A DNA stretch of 64,000 nucleotides from Stercorarius parasiticus (lineage: Eukaryota; Chordata; Aves; Charadriiformes; Stercorariidae), in assembly GCA_013396915.1 (NCBI GenBank), contig VWZL01001934.1, positions 655,146-719,145 on the forward strand, in the 5' to 3' direction. Shown one piece after another: positions 29,985-39,795 of this stretch (its first letter is position 1; the number at the start of each line of letters is the position of its first letter). The position numbers were made by a program, and so were the translations under genes. A model generated the notes under the pieces. The model saw only the letters and a list, made by a program, of their open reading frames with translations. It had not been told where the DNA came from and searched no databases.

Positions 29985-30110
29985 TTTCCTAACACAAGAA
30001 GTACTTTTCGCTCCGCGTTGGGATTCGGAAACCGCCCTGCCAAGCGGCAGTCACCGTGCCAAAGCACAGCCCCGCACGGCCACCGAGCAGCAACGCGAGG
30101 AGCAGAAGAC
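29985..30110. other. Small CpG-dense patch, nature unknown
   Basis: About a dozen CpG dinucleotides lie within roughly 100 bp, surrounded by CpG-poor DNA. On the minus strand one frame contains a leader-like SSSLLLLALLLGG stretch, but no splice-supported exon or known protein follows. It could be an unrecognised exon, a regulatory element or an old repeat. Confidence 0.4.
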
Positions 30111-31694
30111 TGGAGCTGTAGAACACTACACTTAAAACCAAAATGGTACTGTAGTTTAAGCCTAAGTACCACTTACAGAACACACAGAAAAGAATTTCTT
30201 CGGAGGACATTCCCAGGCACATAAGGTAGAAATTAGATACACGATTTTCTTATGGTTAGTGGCAACTGCATCTATAATTACCTATTCACAACAACAATTA
30301 CAAAAAGTCAGTTTGAAGACAAGATGATGAAAAAAAGCCCATATTTACTATTAACACTTGCTAAAACAGCCAAGATTCATGAGTTTTCTTCTAATTCCCT
30401 ATTTTTCACAGGCATTTAGGATTCAGAGAGGAAAAAAATTTGGTTTTCAAACAAAACAAAAGCAAACAAAAATCCGATTGACAGCTTACTGACTTGCAAG
30501 AGTCATTGATACTTCTACCTGTCTCAAGAGAATGGATTGCGACCCTAATGCATTCAATAGTTATATTTGAGACTATTGTTTAAGTAAGAGAGACAGAATT
30601 TACAGGTCCTAATCCTCATCATCCACTTTGCAGCCTTTCATCTTCCACCATCTCCATTTCCAACCACTTCCAACCATCATTTCCATCTCCAATGCAAGAA
30701 CAGACCATTTTTACCCCAGTTTCGAGACTAACAAGAGAATCCACTGTAGGCTTTACGTTACTGTTACCTGGTCAAAGATCAAGAACAGTCCAAACGTGTT
30801 AGAGATCGTCCCAGTACGTTCAACATGCCTCAGCAGAGTTTACGTTTTCTAGTACTAAATTTCTACAGCAGTGGAAATAAATGCATAAGCTGGCTCAAAA
30901 ACTCACCATCCTTTACTGAGGTCACACCACAAAAACTTAGAGCTTGAATTTATATGACAACTGCAGGGCACGTGTCCCCATCACTTGACAGTGAAGGAGA
31001 AAAATTTATGAATAGACAATTTCAAAGACCTTATTTTGAAAACAAACAGTTTGTATAGTTGTTTCCTGAAAAAATGTTTTCACAATCCAGAAAAACAAGA
31101 AGTCAATGCACGAACACTCCTACAGTAACACGGCAATACTAACAACTTGCCACATAAGAAATATGTGTCAACAAACAATATTCATGTTAAAACCATGGAT
31201 AAAAACACAGTTAACATTAAAGGCTTCAGGTCTCATAGATAAAAAAGATGCTACACAATATGTAAAAGGATGCTTGGGATAATATATCTCACCAAACATA
31301 AAATTCGCACCTCAACCATGGCATTGAGAGTCAGGTCCATATTAGCTTCCAGAAACCTGCTCTCTTTTTACTGGCAAGGCATTTAAATACGTAAAATTGT
31401 CTTGCCAGCGACAGATGTGAGTACAAAGAGAAGTGATTTGCCACAAAAGGACTAATATATTTCGAAAGTTGCTGTCTGGCAAACTGTCAAATGGGTTTGT
31501 ATTGGTTTATTTTATTATGGCTGTAAATAAGCCCGGTAGCATGCAACCCGCATTTGTGTGCGGAGACAAGAACGATGTCAAATATCTCCTCGCTCCAGCC
31601 AGAAATCTGGCCAACACCATCACAAAGGTGGTTCGGCAGCACAGCCCTCGGCTTCCCCGAGCAAGCCAGAGGCATTAGCAGTGGCGAGGCCCTG

Positions 31695-31734
31695 CCAAGA
31701 AGTGGCCTTTTTGGCCAAGAAGTGGCCTTTTCGA
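31695..31734. repeat. Two-copy tandem repeat of 20 bp
   Basis: CCAAGAAGTGGCCTTTTTGG is followed directly by CCAAGAAGTGGCCTTTTCGA, two mismatches in 20. The junction includes the palindrome GGCCAAAAAGGCC-like element when read on the minus strand. It lies at the edge of the CpG-rich region. Confidence 0.9.
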
Positions 31735-31942
31735 CCACCTGCCCCTTGACACCCGCCGCCGTGCGAAGGCAGACCCAGAAGAGCCACCCCCATTTTCCCC
31801 ACCGGCGTTTCTGTATTTCCACAAAGCTTCACCTTTCCGCATCTCTGCAGCCCCGACTCTCCTCGGCTCCTCAGAAATCCCCCTCCCCGGCGCAGCGCTC
31901 CCGCCACGACCCCCGGGGCCTGGCCCCGACGGGCTGACAGGC

Positions 31943-32723
31943 NNNNNNNNNNNNNNNNNNNNNNNNNNNNNNNNNNNNNNNNNNNNNNNNNNNNNNNNNN
32001 NNNNNNNNNNNNNNNNNNNNNNNNNNNNNNNNNNNNNNNNNNNNNNNNNNNNNNNNNNNNNNNNNNNNNNNNNNNNNNNNNNNNNNNNNNNNNNNNNNNN
32101 NNNNNNNNNNNNNNNNNNNNNNNNNNNNNNNNNNNNNNNNNNNNNNNNNNNNNNNNNNNNNNNNNNNNNNNNNNNNNNNNNNNNNNNNNNNNNNNNNNNN
32201 NNNNNNNNNNNNNNNNNNNNNNNNNNNNNNNNNNNNNNNNNNNNNNNNNNNNNNNNNNNNNNNNNNNNNNNNNNNNNNNNNNNNNNNNNNNNNNNNNNNN
32301 NNNNNNNNNNNNNNNNNNNNNNNNNNNNNNNNNNNNNNNNNNNNNNNNNNNNNNNNNNNNNNNNNNNNNNNNNNNNNNNNNNNNNNNNNNNNNNNNNNNN
32401 NNNNNNNNNNNNNNNNNNNNNNNNNNNNNNNNNNNNNNNNNNNNNNNNNNNNNNNNNNNNNNNNNNNNNNNNNNNNNNNNNNNNNNNNNNNNNNNNNNNN
32501 NNNNNNNNNNNNNNNNNNNNNNNNNNNNNNNNNNNNNNNNNNNNNNNNNNNNNNNNNNNNNNNNNNNNNNNNNNNNNNNNNNNNNNNNNNNNNNNNNNNN
32601 NNNNNNNNNNNNNNNNNNNNNNNNNNNNNNNNNNNNNNNNNNNNNNNNNNNNNNNNNNNNNNNNNNNNNNNNNNNNNNNNNNNNNNNNNNNNNNNNNNNN
32701 NNNNNNNNNNNNNNNNNNNNNNN
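31943..32723. other. Assembly gap, 781 N
   Basis: Unbroken run of N. Open frames that pass through it are artefacts of translating N. The true length may differ from 781. Confidence 1.
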
Positions 32724-32842
32724 GCCCGCCAGCGCCGCTCGGGCCGCCGCCATCCCGCAGGGCGCCCCCCGGTGGTGCGGCGGCACCACGGCCGGCGGGG
32801 AGCGGGGCTGGTTTCGGCAACCTCGTGGGGCTGGTCCCAGCC

Positions 32843-32935
32843 TCCTTCCCCAGGGACCATCCCGCCACAGCGACCATCCTTCCCAGGGACCGTCCTGCCT
32901 TCCCCCAGCGGCCGTCCTGCCTTCCCAAGGGAACG
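32843..32935. repeat. Degenerate GC-rich minisatellite
   Basis: Units of about 17-22 bp ending in GACCATCC or GCCGTCC recur: CCCAGGGACCATCC, CCACAGCGACCATCC, TCCCAGGGACCGTCC, CCCCCAGCGGCCGTCC. Five imperfect units in about 90 bp, just right of the gap. Confidence 0.75.
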
Positions 32936-33000
32936 ACTAGAGACAACGCAAGGGGCTGAGCACCCGCCCCCCGCCTTGCCATAAAATTCACCTCTCACAT

Positions 33001-33420
33001 TGTTACGGTTTGAAGAACCCACAACAATTTATTGTCATTTAGACAATTATTCTGGCACCCGAGGACCTGTTCCCACCCAGGAAGGGGAATGGGGGAAAAT
33101 ACAAGGAAACACGAGGGTTAAAATGTAAACAGATTTAATAGAATAATACAAAACAATTACATTAATAATACTAAAGAACCAACATTGATCCCAATACCAA
33201 TACAAAATATGCGAGGATCACACCCAGCCCATTCCACCAGCAGAAGCCGTGCACTCCCTGCAGGGACAGCCCATGTGAGACACTGCGAGCGCTGCAGCTT
33301 TGGGAGGAAGGGAAGGGCTCAGGGCTTCCGCACCGGGGCAAGGAGTTCTCAGAAGAGAGACCTTACCAAAAAGTAAAATTACTGAAAGAGAAATTAATCC
33401 TGTGTCACTCAAACCAGGAC
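33001..33420 (-). mobile_element. Complete LTR (family X), copy 1, minus orientation
   Basis: On the minus strand it runs from TGTCCTGGTTTGAGTGACAC (33420) to TTCTTCAAACCGTAACA (33001), so it begins TG and ends CA as LTRs do. An AATAAA lies near its 3' end (33028-33033). It abuts the LTR-tail at 33421 without a gap. Its 3' half (33001-33198) recurs inverted at 33554-33747. No retroviral gene is adjacent. Confidence 0.75.
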
Positions 33421-33535
33421 AACTGTCTTTATGTCAACCCATGAGTCCTTCCTCACTTTTGCTCTTCCAGTTCTCTCCACCATTCTCACGCCGGGGAGAG
33501 TCACCAAGCGGCTTCATGGTCCTGGTTGCCAGCTG
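33421..33535 (+). mobile_element. LTR tail fragment, same type as the LTR at 6494 (family B), plus orientation
   Basis: Starts AACTGTCTTTATGTCAACCC and ends GGCTTCATGGTCCTGGTTGC, the 3' portion of the common avian LTR also present at 6494-6869. It starts exactly where the family B body at 33748-34187 is broken, but points the opposite way. Confidence 0.8.
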
Positions 33536-33553
33536 TTTAAATTTTAACCCTCA

Positions 33554-33747
33554 GGTATTGGGATCAATACTGGTTATTTAGTGTTATTAATGTTAATTAT
33601 CTAGCCTTACTCTATTAAATCTGTTTATATTTCAACCCTCAGGTTGTTTTTTCCCCGATTCCCATTCCCGGGTGGGGAGGAGTCATCAGGTGACAGAATA
33701 ATTGTCAAAATGACAATAAATTGTTGTGAGTTCCTCAAACCATAACA
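33554..33747 (+). mobile_element. LTR (family X), copy 2, 3' half only, plus orientation
   Basis: Inverted repeat of 33001-33198. Shared blocks, read on the plus strand here, include GGTATTGGGATCAATA, ATTAAATCTGTTTA, CCCATTCC, GACAATAAATTGTTGTG and CAAACCATAACA. It stops at the LTR end (CA) and is followed by ACAGTTTAAT, the break point of the family B LTR. Confidence 0.8.
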
Positions 33748-34187
33748 ACAGTTTAATAGCTAGAGCAAAAGCTGCGCACACAAGCAAAGCAAACCAAGGA
33801 ATTCATTCCCTGCTCCCCATGGGCACGTGGGTGTTCAGCCATCCCCAGGGAAGCAGGGCTCCATCACACATAACGGTGACTTGGGAAGACAAACGCCATC
33901 ACTCCCAATGTCCTCCAGAAGGAAGGGTCCTTCTTCTCCCCAAGCTCTAAACACTGGCATGGAATATCCCTTTGCCCAGTCGGTGTCAGCTGTCCTGGCC
34001 GTGTCCCCTCCCAGCTCCCTGTGCCCCCCAGCCCATCGCTGGGGGGATGGTGTGAGGAGCAGAACAGCCCTTGAGAGCTCAGCAACCACCACAGCCACCA
34101 GCCCACTGTCATGCTATTCCCATCCCAAACCCAAACCCAGCACTACCTGCCAGCACCAAAGTCAACCCCATCCCAGCCGAAACCACA
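33748..34187 (-). mobile_element. LTR body (family B), minus orientation, broken by family X insertion
   Basis: On the minus strand: TGTGGTTTCGGCTGGGATGG at the start, then GGGATATTCCATGCCAG, GAGTGATGGCGTTTGTCTTC, ATGGAGCCCTGCTTCCCTGG and GCTATTAAACTGT, the normal order of this avian LTR. It ends at AAACTGT where the tail CTTTATCTC-like should follow; that tail lies inverted at 33421. Its GC richness explains the ORFs overlapping here. Confidence 0.85.
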
Positions 34188-34442
34188 CCAGTGAACATTC
34201 CCAAAGGGTTATATAAACACTATCAGTTCCCTGGCAGCTCTTTCCTTATTTTCTTCCTCTAGGAATTAGTAAACACTTTCCAGGTACAGACCCCCAGGCA
34301 TTCTACAAAGGTGGGCAGTATCCGGACTCACGTGACAGCAGGAAAAGGGAGGTACATTACTACACATATAGTAATGCTTTACATTCTAACTCACCAGTCT
34401 TTACAAGATGCAAGACATATTCTCTCTAATATATTTATATGA

Positions 34443-34513
34443 GAGACAAGCAGGGCTAACATTACTCAGAGCATTATGAAAGACAGCGAGGGCTAACGTT
34501 ACAGCATTATAAT
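34443..34513. repeat. Imperfect two-copy tandem duplication, about 36 bp unit
   Basis: AGACAAGCAGGGCTAACATT with AGAGCATTATGA is followed by AGACAGCGAGGGCTAACGTT with ACAGCATTATAA. The copies differ at several positions and by a short deletion. Confidence 0.8.
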
Positions 34514-37500
34514 GGCAGACAGACTACTGTATTTCAGGTATCTCAAGAATTTGGACACCCCTCCCCCAGCAAACCAGTGCCCTTTGTGTTTCATGAGAAC
34601 CGAGATGGGTTCTGTTTAAGCAATGAGCTCATGGATCCTCTGCAGATTGTGAAATTTTCCACAGTGCAGGTGGCTTCTCTGCAGCTTATGCTAATAAGAG
34701 AGCAGAGACACATTTGTGGCTCAGAAGAAATTGCTTTGAATAGCTGCTTCAGTGGGCACAGAGCCCACCGAGGTGCCTGGCATGGAGCAAGCTTTAGACC
34801 TATCATCTCTCGGATTTCACAGAACAGCAAGAGTCACTGATCAATGCTGCCAGGTGAGAGAGGTACGTTTGGGAGCACGCAGTCCAGAGAAAAATCTTTA
34901 GAGGGCCATGTTTTGCAGGTGATGTATTTGGGAAGAGTTCACCTTTCTTTCTAGAAATCCCCAAAAATGACAGCCAGAAAATGAAGATTTCAGAACAGTG
35001 TGCTTGGGTCTCAAGGAATCTTTTGTTCATTAATAAATACTTCTTCAAGAAAACCCCAAACTAATGACATTCTCTCTTTTCGCCTTCCCAATAAACAGGA
35101 CATTCACTTCTCAGAATATTTAGCTGCTTTCTGTGAAAGGGTAAATCACAGCTCACTGACTGAATTACCTGTGGCACTGGAATGATTTTTCTACCAGCAT
35201 GAAACAGAGGAGCCAAGTGTGTTAGAGGCTGCCAAAAGGTCTGTTAACATTATTGCTGTTTATTATTTTCCATTTTCTCAGTTTAATCATTACCAGTTTC
35301 CAGATCCCACTAGCACACTACCACATACCGCTTCCAGAGCCAAATCCTCCTACACAGAGCCAGATCTGGGTACCTCTCTAGCAATGGCATGGTTAATCCA
35401 CAACTCAACAAGATTTAACAATATTGAGAAACCAAAACATCATCAGCTATCTGCTGTCATTTCTGGTACAGCGAAGTAATTACAAACATCACATTCACGG
35501 GAGTTCTTCACCTCCAGTGATTTGCTCATCTGCTGACATTCATACCACCCATCACTGCTAAACTTGAATGCCTGGATGATCATCAAACAAGGTAAAATAA
35601 ACAGCAAAGCAGAGCTATGGCCTTAGTCTTCATCATGTAACCAGTGATTTGGTGCTGTTTTAAGTCAAGAATGACCAGCTTAGTACACTTTGAAGAGTAC
35701 TTTCCAAGAGTGGTAGCCACTGATGGTTAGTCATTTCTCACGCTTTCAACTTTAGAATTCTGATAGAGTAAGGCATAACGCACTAAAGATTTCTGCAAAA
35801 CTGTGCATTCAACCTCCTGTCCCACATGTGTGCGCAGACATGTGCTATGGTTCTGTAAGCACCTGAGAGTACTCTTGGTATGGAAAGTATGCCATGAATC
35901 CATTAATTCTACCACACACGAGAATCTCTGAGCGGTAATGGGGAAGGCTTCCTTGGGCAGGACTATAAAATAACTCGAGTACAAGCTACATTTTCTGAGA
36001 TACTGAGCTTTATGTAGTTTTTCCAGCATGAAACTCAGGCAAAATATTAACATCCAACCCTTTGGTCTCTTCAGTTCGTACTTAATGACCTCCTGAATTC
36101 CTCAGAGACCCAGGTGGGGTATCCACACAAAGACTAAGCCTGCAAAGAGCTCTGTTCTTGCTCTATTAGCTTTGCTTTCACTTTTGACAACTGAAAAAAT
36201 AATGAATTGTATAATTGTCAGATGACTACCTTGGAAGAGACATGATAAGGCTGGATCTATGACTCACAAAATGCTTTCTGTGTCCCCATAAAGCACAGAA
36301 GAGAGGAGATAACCCACTTTCATGTTACAGTCAAACCACAAGCCAATCCAACTAAAGAGTGTACACAGGAATACAGAATACACCACCTTAGCAAACCACT
36401 GGTCCATCAGGGCTAATATCTTGCTTCTCGCAGAGTTCAGGCCTTAACACTTCAGTGGAAAATAAATATAAGGCATAAAATCTCTTGCTATTAGTGCTGT
36501 GCTCTCCGTGACAGAGCAAACAGTCTTGCTGACCCCTGCAGGGAGCAGAGAGTGTCCTGAGGCATAAAAGCCGCTCACCCTTTTCTTCATTTATATAGCG
36601 GTGCACTTCATTACCACACAGAGAATAAGCAAGCCCTTTTAAAAAGCCATCCTTTGAATTATAGTGGTGGTTGTTGCTTGTCTCAGTGAATTCCAAAAGC
36701 TCATCACACTCTGGGTGCTTAGCAAATAAGTATTTGTTTAAAGAGATATGACAAAAAGAAAACCAAAGCTCTGAGCACTCTGACACTCACCAAAGCTGTG
36801 ACTCGGGACCCACTCTGAGATTCCATGGGTATTTTTTATCCACCTGCAAGAATTTATTTGTAAAAGAACAAAATCATCTTTCACTTGGAGGATTATTTCT
36901 TCTCAAGAGTCAGTCACTGGCAGTTTTGCCACTCATGTCAATGAAACTAGGTTCGACTATGAGTACTTCCACTTGGATAGACAACCCTGGGAAACGAAGA
37001 CTTCTGTTTTCATTTGTTCCAGCAACACAGGAGGATCAAGGTGCTTAGCATCACTGCAAGCTTACCACCATTTCCTGCCAGCTGTCTGTGCCTCTTGCAG
37101 GACTGATGGTACCTACAAGGAGGCCAGTAGCACAGATGTATTAGAAATTAAAGAGATGACACTTATTAGCCAGGGAAGATTCCTTCCAGATTGGAATCAT
37201 GGTAGTGACCTAGAAACACAAAATTTATGTTGCCAAAGTATTGAGTTGCATCAGTAGGACTAATCTTTATACTCCTTTGCTTAAGTATTTTCTCCAAAAT
37301 CATCACTGTTCAAAAACAAAAGGAGAAATGGGTTTTGGACTTTTATCATTGAAGGGATGTATCAGAAGCTGGTGTCTAAATGAACTACATAGGAATTGTC
37401 AGCCAATTGTCTTCCTCTTCCGAGATCCTAAATTTCCCCATACTGAGCACTATGTGCAGACTTTCAGCACATTCAAAAAGGCAAGTTATGCAGCTACTCT

Positions 37501-39775
37501 TCATCTCCATCTCATTCTACTGATTCACACAGGCAAGATTAGCATCAAATGCAGAATAAGAACTAAGCATGGAAACGATCCCAAAAGAGAAAGAGAAGCA
37601 GAAAGATTATCACTGCAACCACACAGTTTGGATGTGCTTAAAATTAAGACACTGTAGGCTGGCTCCCAAGCTGGTACATGTCAGCAGGATGCAACCCAAA
37701 TCATTTTACACTGCTCATGGATCTGGTCTAAAAGAGCTGCAAGTTGTTTTTCCTTTTATTCTTCCTCTCCGTGCAGTGCAGCGGACCTTGGGCACAGTCA
37801 GGTCATGGCAGAACTCAGTCCTGATAGTTTACAAGAATATAAAGACATCAAACACTAGAGGGAGGCAAAAGACCTGCAGTCCAGCAATCCACTCCCCAGC
37901 CCCCTCCCCAGGGCTTCCATTGCCACTGGATTCAAATACAAATAACAGAGGGGATTTTCAGTGACATTTCTAAAAACCCTCTTAAACTGAGGAATGTGTG
38001 TACTGGAGGGATATTGCCCTACAGGTCTGTAGGAACGAGGCACTGTATATGAGAAGAATAGAGGACAACATTCATCTTGGCGCTCCACAGGGACTGCTAA
38101 AAAGATGTGAGAAAAATGTAACGGAAAACATTAGCCAACGTTGTTAGCAGATGCACATAACTTTTGGGATTCATTGGAATGAAGAGTATCTCCTCCAATT
38201 TCAGTCTCTTTTTCATCTAACTTGAGTCTATTGATAACTGTTCAGTTATTGCTACCGAAAGCCTGATGCATCTCAGTTCTGTTACAGTGTGATCCTGTAG
38301 TGCTGGAAGAATTACCAGATGGAACAAACTATTTTCCTGCCCTTTCCAAGACTCCCAGCAAACCTCAAGTATAAATCAGATACTCATACAGAATGGCAGC
38401 AGCCTCCCTACCCCTCCTGCAGAAAAGCTGCTAACTGCTGTCTTGGAACTCAACGGTACTTTAACGCAACCATCAAAACAGTGGAGATGAGTCTGAAAAG
38501 ATGTGAAACGTTATTGCAAAAGGCAACAGGTTGAGCACTTCAAATCACTGGGTGACATCAAGCACCTCATGTGTTTGCTGTAGATGGGTCTTCAGAGGGA
38601 AATTTTCATGAGACACTGGTGTCTGGGCAAAAAGCGCTGGCTGTGAAGGGAAGAAGTGATGCTTTCCAGGCAAGACCTCCCTTGCTGCTGAATCACATAC
38701 ACAAAACACTGTGGGCTAGAACACCAGTGCTCTAGCTATGAAAACTCAGCACTCCCACACTTTTTCTGGAGTCGTTTTGGTGCCAATCATGGAGAACCAG
38801 TCACTATTGCACACATACACTTTTGGCAGTCTCGAGCATTTTCAAACACTTTCACACGATGCACACCTCATCAATGAGTTTAATGGATCGGTCCCAGCTC
38901 CTACTCATCATGACTCAATCTGTTTTCTTGCTCAGCCACTTTCTGATTCTCCTACCTCCTCTTAGCATCTGCAGCACTTTTTAAAAAGGGGAGAGCCACG
39001 CTTGAAAAATTTCCCTGCAGCAATTGTCTTCAGAGCACCTGATCTGCAGAGGGCCACATACATGTTTAAAAACTTGACCTCTAGGAGGAGGTTTTTTGCT
39101 TTGGAACATCTATTCGGATCTTTATCCTACTTCTCTCAGGTCCACAGTGTTTCTTCTTCCCCTCAGAAATTTGTTCTGTCAGTGACTAGCAACTCCCTCT
39201 CCACTGGCAAGACTCTCCTCAGACTGGGAGGCAGAAGGGAAGTGGGGACAATCTGGACTTCATTTCAGACAAGTTGAAGACAATGCAAATATTTAATTTC
39301 AGTGGTCTGCAAAGCAGGCTCTGGTTGCTAAATTAGCTTTTCCTTGTCCCCAGCTGCTTTCCTGGAAAATCGGACCCATTGCCCATAGAGACAGAGAAAA
39401 GCAGCAAGATGCCCCAGCAACAAATAACCAGCTCTGCCAGCAGAGACCCAGGGCACCAGCAGAAAGAAACAGGCTTAAAGCATTAATGACACCCAGCCCT
39501 AGGTAAGGCTATGCAGTAAGACCTTACTCTTCAAGATAATTGCATGATTGGAGCTGCTTTTTTTGCAGGCTCCCCCATGTTTGAAGCCCTCAGAAAAACT
39601 CCACTCAAGATCCATGTTCCCCCAACGAAGAACAAATACAGAAATCCAATCCAACATGTGTCACCTCAGTCCAGCAAAATGGTGGCGTCTCTGCCTCCCA
39701 GCACCAAGAGTATAATTTGAAGGCTGCCTTTTTTTTTTTTTATGGTATAATGCTCTAGTTTGCCTGTGGCACTTT

Positions 39776-39795
39776 GGGGGGGGCGGGGCGGGGGG
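39776..39795 (+). other. G-quadruplex-forming G tract with GC boxes
   Basis: G8-C-G4-C-G6 on the plus strand, enough for four G3 runs with short loops. It also contains GGGGCGGGGC, a GC-box sequence. It lies about 40 bp after an 11-13 base T run in otherwise AT-rich DNA, without a CpG island or visible gene. Confidence 0.75.

Larger units (their letters stand above)
6870..31599. other. Long non-coding stretch, intergenic or intronic
   Basis: AT-rich, no recognisable exon on either strand. It holds scattered simple repeats: (TTTA)n at 11.07 kb, (GT)n near 15.23 kb, a 16-bp ATGCATTAAAAAA doublet near 16.55 kb, a GGAGCAATGG doublet at about 23.82 kb, and A14 at 27.52 kb. One unresolved base (N) is at 6954. 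The longest open frame (195 codons, 19467-20054) has no recognisable protein. If the CpG region at 32 kb starts a minus-strand gene, this could be its first intron. Confidence 0.65.
31600..32990. promoter_or_regulatory. CpG-rich region around an assembly gap, possible promoter and first exon
   Basis: Both flanks of the gap (about 31740-31942 and 32724-32935) are GC-rich with many CpG dinucleotides, in contrast to AT-rich DNA elsewhere in the window. Vertebrate CpG islands normally mark promoters, and such sequence is often lost in assemblies, as here. On the minus strand GCGGAAAG|GTGAAG near 31840 is a possible donor, unproved. No protein can be recognised in the readable parts. Human synteny places DVL1 downstream of MXRA8 on the same strand, so its first exon is one candidate for the gap. 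Alternatively part of this is internal sequence of the neighbouring ERV. Confidence 0.5.

Noticed and set aside
1..31599. DVL1 coding exons expected downstream of MXRA8 by human synteny
   Set aside because: Looked for DIX, PDZ and DEP-type exon sequence on the minus strand and found none, so DVL1 is not annotated.
31620..33022. Minus-strand ORFs of 383-438 codons across 31.6-33.0 kb
   Set aside because: They pass through 781 N, so more than half of each translation is undefined; the readable ends are GC-rich low-complexity sequence.
33001..33747. Inverted repeat read as a DNA transposon or MITE with long terminal inverted repeats
   Set aside because: One arm extends into a complete TG...CA LTR with AATAAA, and the spacer contains a fragment of a different LTR, so two opposed LTR copies explain it better.
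36388..36786. 132-codon minus-strand ORF ending near GATATTAGCCCTGATGGACC
   Set aside because: The tail resembles a dispersed amniote repeat motif, but too briefly to assign a family; the ORF itself has no recognised content.
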